Shown: positions 1-7,153, counted from the first letter of the stretch. The stretch: 14,798 nt of DNA from CAINVV01 sp037440345 (GCA_037440345.1 JBBIUJ010000082.1:1-14798); one strand, 5' to 3'. The notes: generated from the sequence alone by a model not told the origin. Translations and numbers: made by a program.

Positions 1-16
1 CGTCCCCGTCATCCAA

Positions 17-77
17 GTCGTCCTGTCTCTCCGTTTCTCCGTTTCGTTGTTTCGTTGTTTCGTTGTCTCTCCGTTTC
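17..77. repeat. 8-bp tandem array downstream of the FAD oxidoreductase
   Basis: An array of 8-bp units in constant phase runs into the stop codon of the minus-strand gene to its right. The units are GTCGTCCT (17-24), GTCTCTCC (25-32), GTTTCTCC (33-40), GTTTCGTT three times (41-64), GTCTCTCC (65-72) and a partial GTTTC (73-77). The three identical central units show that it is a real tandem repeat and not just pyrimidine-rich sequence. It lies 3' of the gene, so it is transcribed as a purine-rich tail. It has no obvious hairpin and no coding role. It may continue beyond the left edge of the window. Confidence 0.75.
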
Positions 78-1635
78 ATCTATACATCATCCCAATCATC
101 TCAGCGACCCGCTCCCCATCGATGGCTGAAGAGACGATGCCACCGGCATAACCTGCGCCTTCCCCGCATGGGAACAATCCTTTGATCTGCAATTGCTCCA
201 AAGTTTCGTTCGCTCTTGGGATGCGCAGAGGTGAGGAGGTTCGGGTTTCGGCCCCCATCAGTATAGCTTCGTTGGAAATGTATCCGTTGCTTTTGCTGCC
301 CATTTTTTTCAGCCCTTCCCGCAAGCGCGAGGTAACAAAACCGGGCAGCCAATCGCCCATTAATGAGGGTGTAATGCCAGGTCGGTAGGAGGTTTCAGGT
401 AGCGAAGAACTGCGTCTGCCGGAGATGAAATCCGCCAATCTCTGTGCTGGCGCCAACTGGCTTTCCCCGGCTTCGCGAAAACAAGCCTTTTCGATAGCCT
501 GCTGAAATTCGAGCCCTGCAAAGAGACCGAATTTGTGAAACTCTGCGGGAATATCCTCAGCCCTGATCTCTGTAACCATACCAGAGTTGGCAAATTTTCC
601 TCCCCTGTGAGAAGGAGACATGCCGTTGACGACCAGCTCTCCGGGCGAAGTCGCTGCAGGCACAACCATTCCGCCCGGGCACATGCAGAAGGAGTAAACG
701 CCCCTATCGCCCACCTGTTCGACCATTGTATAGGCTGCGGGTGGCAAGTACTTGCCCCTGCTGGCTCCATGGTACTGAATCTTATCAATCAACTCCTGCG
801 GATGTTCAATCCTTACGCCAACGGCAAAACTTTTTGCCTCCAGTTCAATCTTCTTCTTTTGCAGCAGGTAATAGATGTCGCGCGCCGAATGACCGGTTGC
901 CAGTACGACCGCGATTCCCTCTACTTTGTCGCCGTTTTGAAGAACGACCCCGTTAATCCGATCGTTGTCGAGAATCAAATCTGTTACCCTCGAATTAAAA
1001 TGATAGGAGCCACCGCACCGTTCAATGGTCTCCCGGATCGAGCCAATCACTTTTGGCAAAACATTGGTTCCGATGTGGGGGTGCGCTTCCACCAGAATTT
1101 CATCCTGCGCCCCATGAAAGTTCAAAACCTCAAGGATTTTTCTGACATCTCCCCTTTTTTTCGACCGGGTATAAAGTTTGCCATCGGAAAAAGTTCCTGC
1201 ACCGCCCTCGCCATATCCATAATTAGAATCTGGGTTGATCAGGTGTTCCCCATGAATGGCTGCTATGTCTTTCTTTCGCTCGCTTACCTGCTTGCCGCGC
1301 TCAAGGATAATGGGACAAAAACCCAGTTCAATCAGGTGAAGGGCGGCAAACAACCCTGCCGGTCCAGCGCCAACAATCACGACGGGCTTCTTGTTGCCAA
1401 CAAATGGATAATCAAAATGGGGCTTCGAAATTTTTTCGGGCTTTTCGTCGATATAGACCTCCAGGGAGAGGTTGATTTTGATTCGTGCATTCCGTGCATC
1501 AATTGACTGCCGGATTACCACGATCTGAACTATCCGGTCTTTGTCCAGCTTCAGTGCTCCTGAGACAACGCTCTTCAATTTATCGGGTTCTCCCGCTTCT
1601 ACAGGGGTAACGGCCAGATTAAGTTCTTTTTTCAA
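76..1635 (-). CDS. COG2509-type NAD(P)/FAD-dependent oxidoreductase
   Basis: This is a 519-residue cytosolic flavoprotein of the 'uncharacterized FAD-dependent dehydrogenase' family, whose usual length is about 520. After an N-terminal domain of about 80 residues comes the Rossmann dinucleotide site VVIVGAGPAG (85-94), with the acidic end of the second strand in ERG (112-114). Next is the family signature GYGEGGAGTFSDGKLYTR (140-157). The C-terminal flavin-contacting motif CGEGAGYAGG lies at 490-499. The start is TTG at 1635: an in-frame TAA lies 8 codons upstream and no ATG lies between them, while the N-terminus MKKELNLAVTP resembles the family. It is the last gene of the minus-strand block, 64 bp after porT. 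The substrate is unknown; the family is often annotated as a dehydrogenase without biochemical proof. Identity is secure at family level only. Confidence 0.9.
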   Translation of the reverse strand: MKKELNLAVTPVEAGEPDKLKSVVSGALKLDKDRIVQIVVIRQSIDARNARIKINLSLEVYIDEKPEKISKPHFDYPFVGNKKPVVIVGAGPAGLFAALHLIELGFCPIILERGKQVSERKKDIAAIHGEHLINPDSNYGYGEGGAGTFSDGKLYTRSKKRGDVRKILEVLNFHGAQDEILVEAHPHIGTNVLPKVIGSIRETIERCGGSYHFNSRVTDLILDNDRINGVVLQNGDKVEGIAVVLATGHSARDIYYLLQKKKIELEAKSFAVGVRIEHPQELIDKIQYHGASRGKYLPPAAYTMVEQVGDRGVYSFCMCPGGMVVPAATSPGELVVNGMSPSHRGGKFANSGMVTEIRAEDIPAEFHKFGLFAGLEFQQAIEKACFREAGESQLAPAQRLADFISGRRSSSLPETSYRPGITPSLMGDWLPGFVTSRLREGLKKMGSKSNGYISNEAILMGAETRTSSPLRIPRANETLEQLQIKGLFPCGEGAGYAGGIVSSAIDGERVAEMIGMMYR

Positions 1636-1699
1636 ACTATCAACTTTGAATTTCGTTTACGTGAAAAGAGAATCCCTGTTTCAAAAAGGGAGATAGAGG

Positions 1700-2530
1700 T
1701 TATTCAAAATAGAAGATCAGCGAGAAAATATTGGAATTTAATTTTTCCAATACATAGCCATAATAGGGCAATGGCGTGGTTGAGGTTAGATCGGCATCAT
1801 GCCTGATCAGGTTGTTAAAACCATAAGAAAATTTAAATTCACCCGTAAACCTGAAAAAGGGGAAGTAGGTATCCAGTCCGAAAGCAACCTCCGCATAATA
1901 GCCGTTTCTGTTCAGGTGAACGACACTTTCAGAGATCCGTTTACTCTCAAGATCCCGTCGGTAAGCAGCACCACCATAAATGTATGGACGCAGGTTCCCG
2001 CTTCTGAACCCTTTGTACCTGAACCCTACCGGGAAATCTATGTATGCGGATGGAATACTGAGATAGCGGTCTGTGGTAATGCCGGGATACAATTGAGCTC
2101 CAATTTTGGGATCAATGATGTATTGGTTGATATTTTCAGTGAATTTCATCTGCCTGGATCCCAAAGACATACCTGGAGTGCAACGAAAATCAATCACTCT
2201 GTTGACCCGCATATTGACGACTCCCCCTACTGAAAATCCCGGTTTTAGCAAATAGGTTTCAACCCGGTAGGAGTGTATGCCATTGTAAAAAAATTCACCT
2301 CTTGTTTTCAATTCAGGATTCGCTGTAAAAATCGGATTTTGTATGACATCTGTGTAATGCTGTATCCTGAAATCCATGGTGTTGACACCCAGGTAAAAGC
2401 CAAAATGAAGCGGGCGATCATCGAAACGGGAAAGATTTTCATCCCTCGTCAGTTGTGCCGACAAAGGAGTTATGGCTCCTGAAAGAAGAAGCAACAAAAC
2501 AAACAAAAATAATTTCCCCCAATTTCTCAT
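1700..2530 (-). CDS. porT: PorT-family outer-membrane protein (type IX secretion)
   Basis: This 276-residue predicted outer-membrane beta-barrel is most likely PorT, a component needed for type IX secretion in Bacteroidota. A signal peptide is clear: charged MRNWGK, a leucine-rich core at 7-17, and a cleavage site SA|Q after residue 25. The mature part is rich in alternating aromatic and polar strands such as HFGFYLGVN, IDFPVGFRYKGF and LRPYIYGGAAYRRD. It ends in IFSLIFYFE, a C-terminal aromatic strand typical of barrels. The neighbour 55 bp upstream is ubiE, and porT-ubiE adjacency is a common arrangement in this phylum, which strengthens the call over a generic PorT-like barrel. The start ATG at 2530 has a purine-rich GGGGAAAG stretch just upstream. 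If PorT is correct, the organism exports proteins with C-terminal sorting domains. Confidence 0.82.
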   Translation of the reverse strand: MRNWGKLFLFVLLLLLSGAITPLSAQLTRDENLSRFDDRPLHFGFYLGVNTMDFRIQHYTDVIQNPIFTANPELKTRGEFFYNGIHSYRVETYLLKPGFSVGGVVNMRVNRVIDFRCTPGMSLGSRQMKFTENINQYIIDPKIGAQLYPGITTDRYLSIPSAYIDFPVGFRYKGFRSGNLRPYIYGGAAYRRDLESKRISESVVHLNRNGYYAEVAFGLDTYFPFFRFTGEFKFSYGFNNLIRHDADLTSTTPLPYYGYVLEKLNSNIFSLIFYFE

Positions 2531-2585
2531 TTTACACTTTCCCCTTTAATCATCTATTTACTCAAGCAATTCCCCTTATATCCTT

Positions 2586-3356
2586 TTACTTTACTTGCCC
2601 TGAGCTTGCGGTCCCTGAGCCTGTTGAAGGGTCCTTTATCCCGATATATATCGTTGCGATACCAAATGTTAGCCTATATTCGCGAATCTGGACGAAGCCT
2701 GATTGGGCCATAAAAGTAATGAATTTTTCTCCGTCCGGAAATCCCTCAACAGATTCAGGCAAGTAGGTATAAGCCGACCTGTCGCCAGAAACCATCCTGC
2801 CAATCCATGGCATCAGACTTTTTGAGTAAAATTTATACCCCAGTTTTACCAATGCATTGCGTGGTTTTGAAAATTCAAGCACACAAAGTGTTCCACCCTG
2901 TTTTAGTACCCTGAAAAGTTCATCCAATCCGCGGCCAAGGTTCTCAAAGTTTCTAACGCCAAAAGCCACTGTTACTGCATCAAAGCTTTTGCCTGGGAAC
3001 TGGATGGCTTCCGAATCCCCCGTCATCAGCTCAATTCTGTCCTCCAGTCCCAATGCCTTTATCTTTTCCACACCTACAGCGACCATATCTTTCGAGATAT
3101 CGATGCCTATAATTTTTTTTGCCCCCGACTTCAACGCCGCAATCGCAAAATCTCCTGTTCCGGTAGCAACATCCAGAATGGTTTCCGGAGAGTAGGAGGC
3201 GATCAGCCGAATGGCCTTCTTCCTCCATAATTTATCAATTCCAAAGGAAAGTGTATGGTTCAGAAAATCATACCTGGGAGCAATCCGATCGAACATTGTA
3301 GCTATCTGCTCCTTTTTCCCGGCGGATGAATCCCGGTAGGGCTTTATTTCACTCAT
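2586..3356 (-). CDS. ubiE: Demethylmenaquinone methyltransferase UbiE/MenG
   Basis: This class I SAM-dependent methyltransferase converts demethylmenaquinone to menaquinone at the cytoplasmic face of the membrane. From the chosen start (MSEIKPY), the family opening KKEQIATMFDRIAPRYDFLNH lies at 14-34. SAM motif I is LDVATGTGDF (61-70), followed by acidic D86 in GIDIS. The family blocks FDAVTVAFGVRNFEN and YTYLPESVEGFPDG follow. I prefer the ATG at 3356 to the one 9 bp upstream because MSE-x-KPY fits the family start; it overlaps the upstream gene's stop by 8 bp (ATGAGTGA), which suggests translational coupling. The natural C-terminus should be near IYIGIK (about 241). The remaining residues, DPSTGSGTASSGQVK, come from a REP-like repeat that has removed the usual stop. 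Confidence 0.95.
   Translation of the reverse strand: MSEIKPYRDSSAGKKEQIATMFDRIAPRYDFLNHTLSFGIDKLWRKKAIRLIASYSPETILDVATGTGDFAIAALKSGAKKIIGIDISKDMVAVGVEKIKALGLEDRIELMTGDSEAIQFPGKSFDAVTVAFGVRNFENLGRGLDELFRVLKQGGTLCVLEFSKPRNALVKLGYKFYSKSLMPWIGRMVSGDRSAYTYLPESVEGFPDGEKFITFMAQSGFVQIREYRLTFGIATIYIGIKDPSTGSGTASSGQVK
2597..2635. repeat. REP-like element forming the 3' end of ubiE
   Basis: On the plus strand CCTGAGCTTG (2599-2608) is followed by CCTGAGCCTG (2614-2623) and then TTGAAGGGTCC. The two decamers differ at one base and sit in tandem. The second can fold through GGTCCCT paired imperfectly with AGGGTCC. Elements of the CCTGAGCYTGTCGAAGGG type are dispersed in high copy in many bacterial genomes and resemble REP sequences mobilised by RAYT transposases; that link is general knowledge and is not shown here. 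It is translated as the last 15 or so residues of UbiE. Confidence 0.65.
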
Positions 3357-4404
3357 CAAAATCATCTAAAATTTCACTGACCATACCTTTATCTACGAAG
3401 CCCATGGATTGGTCATCGATTCTAATTTCGCCTTTTGTTACATGACCCAAAGTCATGACCGGAATCTTCCTGTCGAAAAGATAATCCACAAACTCATCCT
3501 CCTTCTCTTTGGATATAGAAACGACGTATCGGCCCATTGACTCGCCAAACAGGAAGGCATCTGTACGTATTTCCCCATCCGTCGTGATATCGAATCCAAG
3601 GTCGTTTGGAAGCGCGTTCCGCAGCAGTGTGAAAAATAGTCCCCCAATACCAACGGGAGTTGCGGATATGACAAGATCATTTTTTATCACCTCTTTCATC
3701 ACTTCGGTTAAACGGCCTTCTGTTGAAAGACTAAATTTCATGAGTGGCCACTCTTTTACTTCATGGTAAAAATCGAGGTATTCCGAAGCGTTAATATCGT
3801 TGCAGGAACGACCAACCATCAGCAGGTTGTCCCCTTTTTTCCTGAATTTAGGCAACAACAGCTGTTCACGCGTCTTCAATTTTCCGAAAAGACTGATGAT
3901 GAGGGTTGGCGGGACAAATCCTTCATCGCCCGAATAATCGTAATGCAGCTTTCGCTGAGAAAATTTCAGATTGAAACTTTTTGCTGCAGCATCCAGACCG
4001 AGCCGAGCTGCCATCACCATCTCCTGTGCTATTGGATTGGCAAATTCGACATGGTTCATGAAGCTACTGATCGAAACCGGTACAGCGCCATAGCAGACCA
4101 ACCTTCTGACTGCCTTTGCAACCAAAATCTGGGCCGCAGCAAATGGATCAACAGCCAACCGGCGGTGATCGGCATAGATGGTCAGGGAATAAAACTGTTC
4201 CTCCTCATCGATCTGGAAAATCCCCGAATCGTCTGTATTGTCGTTGCTCATTTGCGACGGATCAAGATCCGGAGCAGCAAATTCATTGAAAATATTGACC
4301 GGTGATAGATGTGGGATGGCAAGCATCGAATAGATGACACTTTGGATATCTTCCGGTTCAGAAATCTGATCAATGGTAAAAGACTTTGGACTGTTTTCGC
4401 TCAT
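3349..4404 (-). CDS. Stand-alone PurL-half / AIR-synthase-related protein
   Basis: This 351-residue protein aligns by eye with only the second PurM-like half of FGAM synthase (PurL); no first half is present. Matching blocks are the entry segment IQSVIYSMLAIPHLSP (20-35), LAVDPFAAAQILVAKAVRRL (83-102), CYGAVPVSISSFMN (104-117), KKGDNLLMVG (189-198), NASEYLD (205-211) and the C-domain signature LFGESMGRYVVSI (285-297). The PurL motif HDxSxGG is replaced by TPVGIGG (249-255), so the residues normally seen there are lost. The protein may bind a nucleotide structurally, dimerise or regulate; purine synthesis activity is doubtful. It is the first gene of the block with ubiE and porT and overlaps ubiE. 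The start ATG at 4404 lies about 20 bp from a good -7 box. The fold assignment is strong and the function is unknown. Confidence 0.8.
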   Translation of the reverse strand: MSENSPKSFTIDQISEPEDIQSVIYSMLAIPHLSPVNIFNEFAAPDLDPSQMSNDNTDDSGIFQIDEEEQFYSLTIYADHRRLAVDPFAAAQILVAKAVRRLVCYGAVPVSISSFMNHVEFANPIAQEMVMAARLGLDAAAKSFNLKFSQRKLHYDYSGDEGFVPPTLIISLFGKLKTREQLLLPKFRKKGDNLLMVGRSCNDINASEYLDFYHEVKEWPLMKFSLSTEGRLTEVMKEVIKNDLVISATPVGIGGLFFTLLRNALPNDLGFDITTDGEIRTDAFLFGESMGRYVVSISKEKEDEFVDYLFDRKIPVMTLGHVTKGEIRIDDQSMGFVDKGMVSEILDDFDE

Positions 4405-4549
4405 GACCGCTATGTTTTTATGGCAAAGATAATTGATTCATTGTAATTGCCATATGTTGAAACCTAACTACCGCAATGAATGTTTTTACAATAATTTCCA
4501 AAATTACAATTCCTTTTTCCTATTTTAGCTTTCTCAAAAAGGATTGATC
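4405..4549. promoter_or_regulatory. Divergent promoter region, half-PurL operon and SDR gene
   Basis: The gap between divergent genes is AT-rich. On the minus strand TATCTTTG (4431 to 4424) matches the Bacteroidota -7 consensus TAnnTTTG exactly. It would start transcription about 13 nt before the half-PurL ATG; no clear -33 TTG is present. On the plus strand TAGCTTTC (4526-4533) is a 7/8 match upstream of the SDR gene. An 8-bp inverted pair, TTGTAATT (4441-4448) and AATTACAA (4502-4509), lies between them and could be a regulator site. Confidence 0.5.
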
Positions 4550-5311
4550 ATGTCAAAAATTGCACTTATTACCGGCGCGACATCAGGAATTGGAGCTGCT
4601 TCATCCTATCTGTTGGCTGCCAACGGTTTCGACCTCATACTCACCGGCAGGAGAAACAAACGCCTGGTAGAGCTGGAGCATGAATTAGCCTCCAAATACA
4701 AGGTGAAATGTCTCCTTCTCTGTTTCGACGTCACAAAACCTGAGCAGGTTCAAAGTTCGCTCGAATCCCTACCGGGAAACTGGAAGGCCATCGATGTGTT
4801 GATTAACAATGCCGGACTAGCAGTTGGGCTGGATACTGTAGACAATGGCGAAATTGAAGACTGGGAAAGAATGATAGACACCAATGTCAAGGGGTTGCTC
4901 TATGTCACAAGGACGGTAACACCCTGGATGAAACAACGGAAATCGGGACATATTATCAACATCTCTTCACTGGCAGGGAAAGAGGCCTATCCGATGGGAG
5001 GTGTTTATTGTGGTACGAAACATGCGGTACAAGCCATCTCTCATGCCATGCGTATTGAGCTTCTGCCATTTGGCATCAAGGTAGGAACTGTTGCCCCCGG
5101 GATGGTCGATACTGAATTTTCCCATGTGCGTTTCAAGGGAGATGCCGCGCGCGCCAAAAGTGTCTACAATGGACTTATTCCGCTTTCACCTGTTGATGTG
5201 GCAGAAACCATACTTTTTCTGATTACCAGGCCTGCCCATGTCAATATTGATGACGTACTCATCATGCCAACTGCCCAGGGATCGGCCCGCGATGTATTCA
5301 GAAATCAGTAG
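4550..5311 (+). CDS. YdfG-like short-chain dehydrogenase/reductase
   Basis: This 253-residue classical SDR, cytosolic and NAD(P)-dependent, most resembles the 3-hydroxy acid (serine/malonic semialdehyde) dehydrogenase group typified by E. coli YdfG. The cofactor loop is TGATSGIG (8-15), and TGRR (32-35) suggests NADP preference. NNAG is at 86-89 and the active site is N112, S139/S140, Y153 and K157 (YCGTK). The YdfG-like segments TEFSHVRFKGD (188-198) and PAHVNIDDVLIMPTAQ near the C-terminus support the subgroup. The ATG at 4550 follows AAGGA with good spacing and gives the usual N-terminus MSKIALITG; an upstream in-frame TTG at 4544 is less likely. No pathway neighbours are adjacent, so the physiological substrate is open. 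Confidence 0.9.
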   Translation: MSKIALITGATSGIGAASSYLLAANGFDLILTGRRNKRLVELEHELASKYKVKCLLLCFDVTKPEQVQSSLESLPGNWKAIDVLINNAGLAVGLDTVDNGEIEDWERMIDTNVKGLLYVTRTVTPWMKQRKSGHIINISSLAGKEAYPMGGVYCGTKHAVQAISHAMRIELLPFGIKVGTVAPGMVDTEFSHVRFKGDAARAKSVYNGLIPLSPVDVAETILFLITRPAHVNIDDVLIMPTAQGSARDVFRNQ

Positions 5312-5543
5312 CGCCATTGACACGGACGATAAAAGATTATATTGCTACTTTTGCAAAAAAATCAGCCATGAAAGCCTCATGCTCAAATGCTCACAAAAGA
5401 AGATATTTATTACTCTGAGGATTCCATACGGCAATAAAAAACAAGTTATATACGCATGAAATAGCCATGAGTGAATATACTCACCAACCGAAAATGATTA
5501 TGTGGCTATTCCATTTGGCCGATAAAAACAAAAACTATAACAA
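5312..5543 (+). promoter_or_regulatory. Leader region before DUF6165 with nested inverted repeats
   Basis: This 232-bp gap has no convincing gene. TACTTTTG (5346-5353) is a TAnnTTTG-type -7 box, but the nearest TTG lies 26 bp away, which is too far for an ideal -33. Further down, ATGAAATAGCCA (5456-5467) pairs with TGGCTATTCCAT (5503-5514) at 11 of 12 positions. Inside it lies a perfect hairpin, TGAGT-GAATAT-ACTCA (5468-5483). A 26-codon ORF (5467-5547, starting MSEYTHQPK) spans these structures and its TGA overlaps the DUF6165 ATG as ATGA. A structured or translated leader is possible but unproven. Confidence 0.35.
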
Positions 5544-5918
5544 ATGAAGATAGAAGTATCCAACGGAGAGATTGCCGATAAACTCACCATTATCGAAATC
5601 AAACTGTCTAAGATAAAAGACCACGCGAAGATTGCCAACATCAAAAATGAATATGAGGTGGTTAATCAGGCAATGGGTACAATCATGGAGAAGAGCCATC
5701 CACTCTACCGTCAACTGTATGAAATAAACTCGAAATTGTGGGTCATAGAAGACCATATCCGCGATCTTGAAAGGGCCAAAGATTTTGGCGATGATTTCAT
5801 ACAAACTGCCCGGTCAGTCTACTTTATCAACGATGACCGATCAGATGTGAAGCGAAAAATAAACGAAGTTACCGGCTCCAAGCTTTTTGAAGAAAAAAGC
5901 TACGAGGAGTACAAATAA
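5544..5918 (+). CDS. DUF6165 family protein
   Basis: This 124-residue soluble, probably all-helical protein is rich in Lys, Glu and Ile. The N-terminus MKIEVSNGEIADKLTIIEIK (1-20) is the hallmark of DUF6165, a short family of unknown biochemical function often encoded beside glycosyltransferases for cell-surface glycans. There is no signal peptide or membrane segment. The middle (about 20-85) has heptad-like spacing of Ile, Leu and Val and may form paired helices. The gene is followed by a GT9 glycosyltransferase after 107 bp of repeats and lies near an LPS-kinase-like gene, which supports a role in lipopolysaccharide or polysaccharide assembly. No Shine-Dalgarno is visible before the ATG; the upstream sequence is A-rich, as is common in Bacteroidota. 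Confidence 0.85.
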   Translation: MKIEVSNGEIADKLTIIEIKLSKIKDHAKIANIKNEYEVVNQAMGTIMEKSHPLYRQLYEINSKLWVIEDHIRDLERAKDFGDDFIQTARSVYFINDDRSDVKRKINEVTGSKLFEEKSYEEYK

Positions 5919-5920
5919 TA

Positions 5921-6021
5921 AGTGACTAAAGTGACTAGAGTGACTAAAGTATTCAATGTGCCTGGCATAACGGCAACTCCCAACTTTAGTCACTTTAGTC
6001 ACTCTAGTCACTTTAGTCACT
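5921..6021. repeat. 9-bp minisatellite arranged as a 30-bp perfect inverted repeat
   Basis: The left arm (5921-5950) is three and a third copies of AGTGACTAA, the middle one reading AGTGACTAG. The right arm (5983-6021) is four copies of ACTTTAGTC, the third reading ACTCTAGTC, plus ACT. Positions 5992-6021 are the exact reverse complement of 5921-5950, including the variant unit, so the arms share one origin. The 32 bp between 5951 and 5982 are unique sequence. The element fills the gap between DUF6165 and the glycosyltransferase and ends 4 bp before the latter's ATG, where a ribosome-binding site would be. It could fold as an mRNA hairpin or act as a partial terminator. Confidence 0.95.
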
Positions 6022-6025
6022 ACTA

Positions 6026-7102
6026 ATGAAGAAAATCCTTGTTTTCCGACTCTCTGCCATGGGTGATGTTGCACTCACTGTGCCCGTCATTCGAAATGTG
6101 CTCGAATCAGACAGCGATTTGCATATTACGCTGGTAACCAGACCATTTTTTGCTCCTTTCTTCTTTGGTATTCCCCGATTGAAACTCTATTTCCCCAAAC
6201 TTGACAATAAACACAAAGGTCTGTTTGGGCTCATTCGACTATACCGGGATCTTAGAATGCTTGGACCTTTTGATAAGATTGTTGACCTGCATGATGTCCT
6301 TCGAACCAAAATCGTAACCTTTCTCTTTAAACTGAATGGCACTCCGGTTTTTTCGATCGACAAAGGCAGGAAAGAGAAAAATGAGATTATCAAGACAAAG
6401 AAAACCAGAGCTTTAAGACACTCAACACAACGATACGCCGATACTTTTAGTGCAGCTGGCATCCAATCACAGATTGGGAAAGCGCCATATATCGATTATT
6501 CTACCGAAGCTTTTCAAAGCGCCCGTAGTTATCTTTTGGGGAAAATACCTGAAAAAGGATACCTGAAGATCGGACTTTCACCATTCGCCAATACTGCACC
6601 CAAAATATGGGGCCTCAATAATTTTAAAGAGTTGATAACGCTAATCAACAAGAATCACAAAGTAGTATTTTTCCTTTTTGGCGGAGGCGAAAAAGAGATC
6701 AAACTATTAAAACAACTTGAACTACACAGCGAAAATATCCATCTCGTAGCCGGAAAATTTACCTTGTCGGAGGAGATCGCCATGATTCGAATGCTTGATC
6801 TTATGATTGCCATGGACTCATCCAACATGCACCTTGCTTCACTTTCAGGCGTGAGGACCATATCCGTTTGGGGAGGTACGCATCCTGCTTTTGGATTTTC
6901 GGCATTGGGTCAGCCTGATGAATACCATATTCAACCTCCCGATGGCATCCTGACTTGCCGACCCTGCTCTGTTTTTGGCGGTAAACCTTGCATCTACCCG
7001 ACACCAAGCTGCATGGAGCTGATCAAGGCAACAGAACTTTACCAAAGACTGGTGATGCTGAATGTTTTGAACCAAAAACCGAAGAACGGAGATCAAGGAT
7101 AA
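6026..7102 (+). CDS. Glycosyltransferase family 9 (heptosyltransferase-like)
   Basis: This 358-residue GT-B glycosyltransferase is of the ADP-heptose:LPS heptosyltransferase type (COG0859), acting at the cytoplasmic side of the inner membrane on a lipid-linked acceptor. The N-terminal signature KKILVFRLSAMGDVALTVP (2-20) is typical. The second Rossmann half has GLSPFANTAPKIW (183-195), FLFGGGEKE (216-224), and the donor-site segment MDSSNMHLASLSG (263-275) followed by VWGGTHP (281-287). A cysteine cluster, C311, C314, C322 and C329, lies near the end, as seen in many Bacteroidota members. The ATG at 6026 has no Shine-Dalgarno because the repeat array occupies that position. The last four codons (GDQG, stop) lie inside the palindrome shared with the convergent gene. 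The sugar transferred cannot be read from sequence. Confidence 0.92.
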   Translation: MKKILVFRLSAMGDVALTVPVIRNVLESDSDLHITLVTRPFFAPFFFGIPRLKLYFPKLDNKHKGLFGLIRLYRDLRMLGPFDKIVDLHDVLRTKIVTFLFKLNGTPVFSIDKGRKEKNEIIKTKKTRALRHSTQRYADTFSAAGIQSQIGKAPYIDYSTEAFQSARSYLLGKIPEKGYLKIGLSPFANTAPKIWGLNNFKELITLINKNHKVVFFLFGGGEKEIKLLKQLELHSENIHLVAGKFTLSEEIAMIRMLDLMIAMDSSNMHLASLSGVRTISVWGGTHPAFGFSALGQPDEYHIQPPDGILTCRPCSVFGGKPCIYPTPSCMELIKATELYQRLVMLNVLNQKPKNGDQG

Positions 7103-7153
7103 AGTAAAACGTTGCAAGCCTGCTTGCAACGTTTTACTTTATCCTTGATCTCC
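7088..7153. terminator. 32-bp perfect palindrome, bidirectional terminator
   Basis: Positions 7088-7119 are the exact reverse complement of 7122-7153, with only CT between them. The core stem AAAACGTTGCAAGC/GCTTGCAACGTTTT is flanked by AAAGT and ACTTT, so either strand yields a strong hairpin followed by a U-rich run. It sits between two convergent genes and reaches into both coding ends. Each gene therefore finishes with the same codons GGA GAT CAA GGA TAA. Pairing stops abruptly outside the arms (7087 C opposite 7154 T). Confidence 0.93.

Noticed and set aside
535..1506. Plus-strand open frame of 323 codons opposite the FAD oxidoreductase
   Set aside because: It lies wholly within the minus-strand gene, its translation matches no family, and the minus-strand product has clear FAD motifs.
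2741..2770. Possible second REP-like unit (CCTGAATCTGTTGAGGG) inside ubiE
   Set aside because: This encodes YLPESVEGFPDG, a normal conserved segment of UbiE, so the resemblance to the repeat is coincidental.
3763..4305. Plus-strand open frame of 180 codons opposite the half-PurL gene
   Set aside because: It is antisense to a protein with clear PurL blocks and has no family resemblance of its own.
5317..5343. Sigma-70-like promoter TTGACA with TATATT
   Set aside because: The spacing is 15 bp, and Bacteroidota primary promoters use a TTTG/TAnnTTTG type instead.
5921..6021. CRISPR array
   Set aside because: Units are 9 bp, contiguous and without spacers, and are arranged as opposed arrays; no cas gene is present.
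5841..6074. Minus-strand open frame of 77 codons across the 9-bp repeats
   Set aside because: Its repeated VTKVTRVTKV composition is simply translation of the minisatellite.
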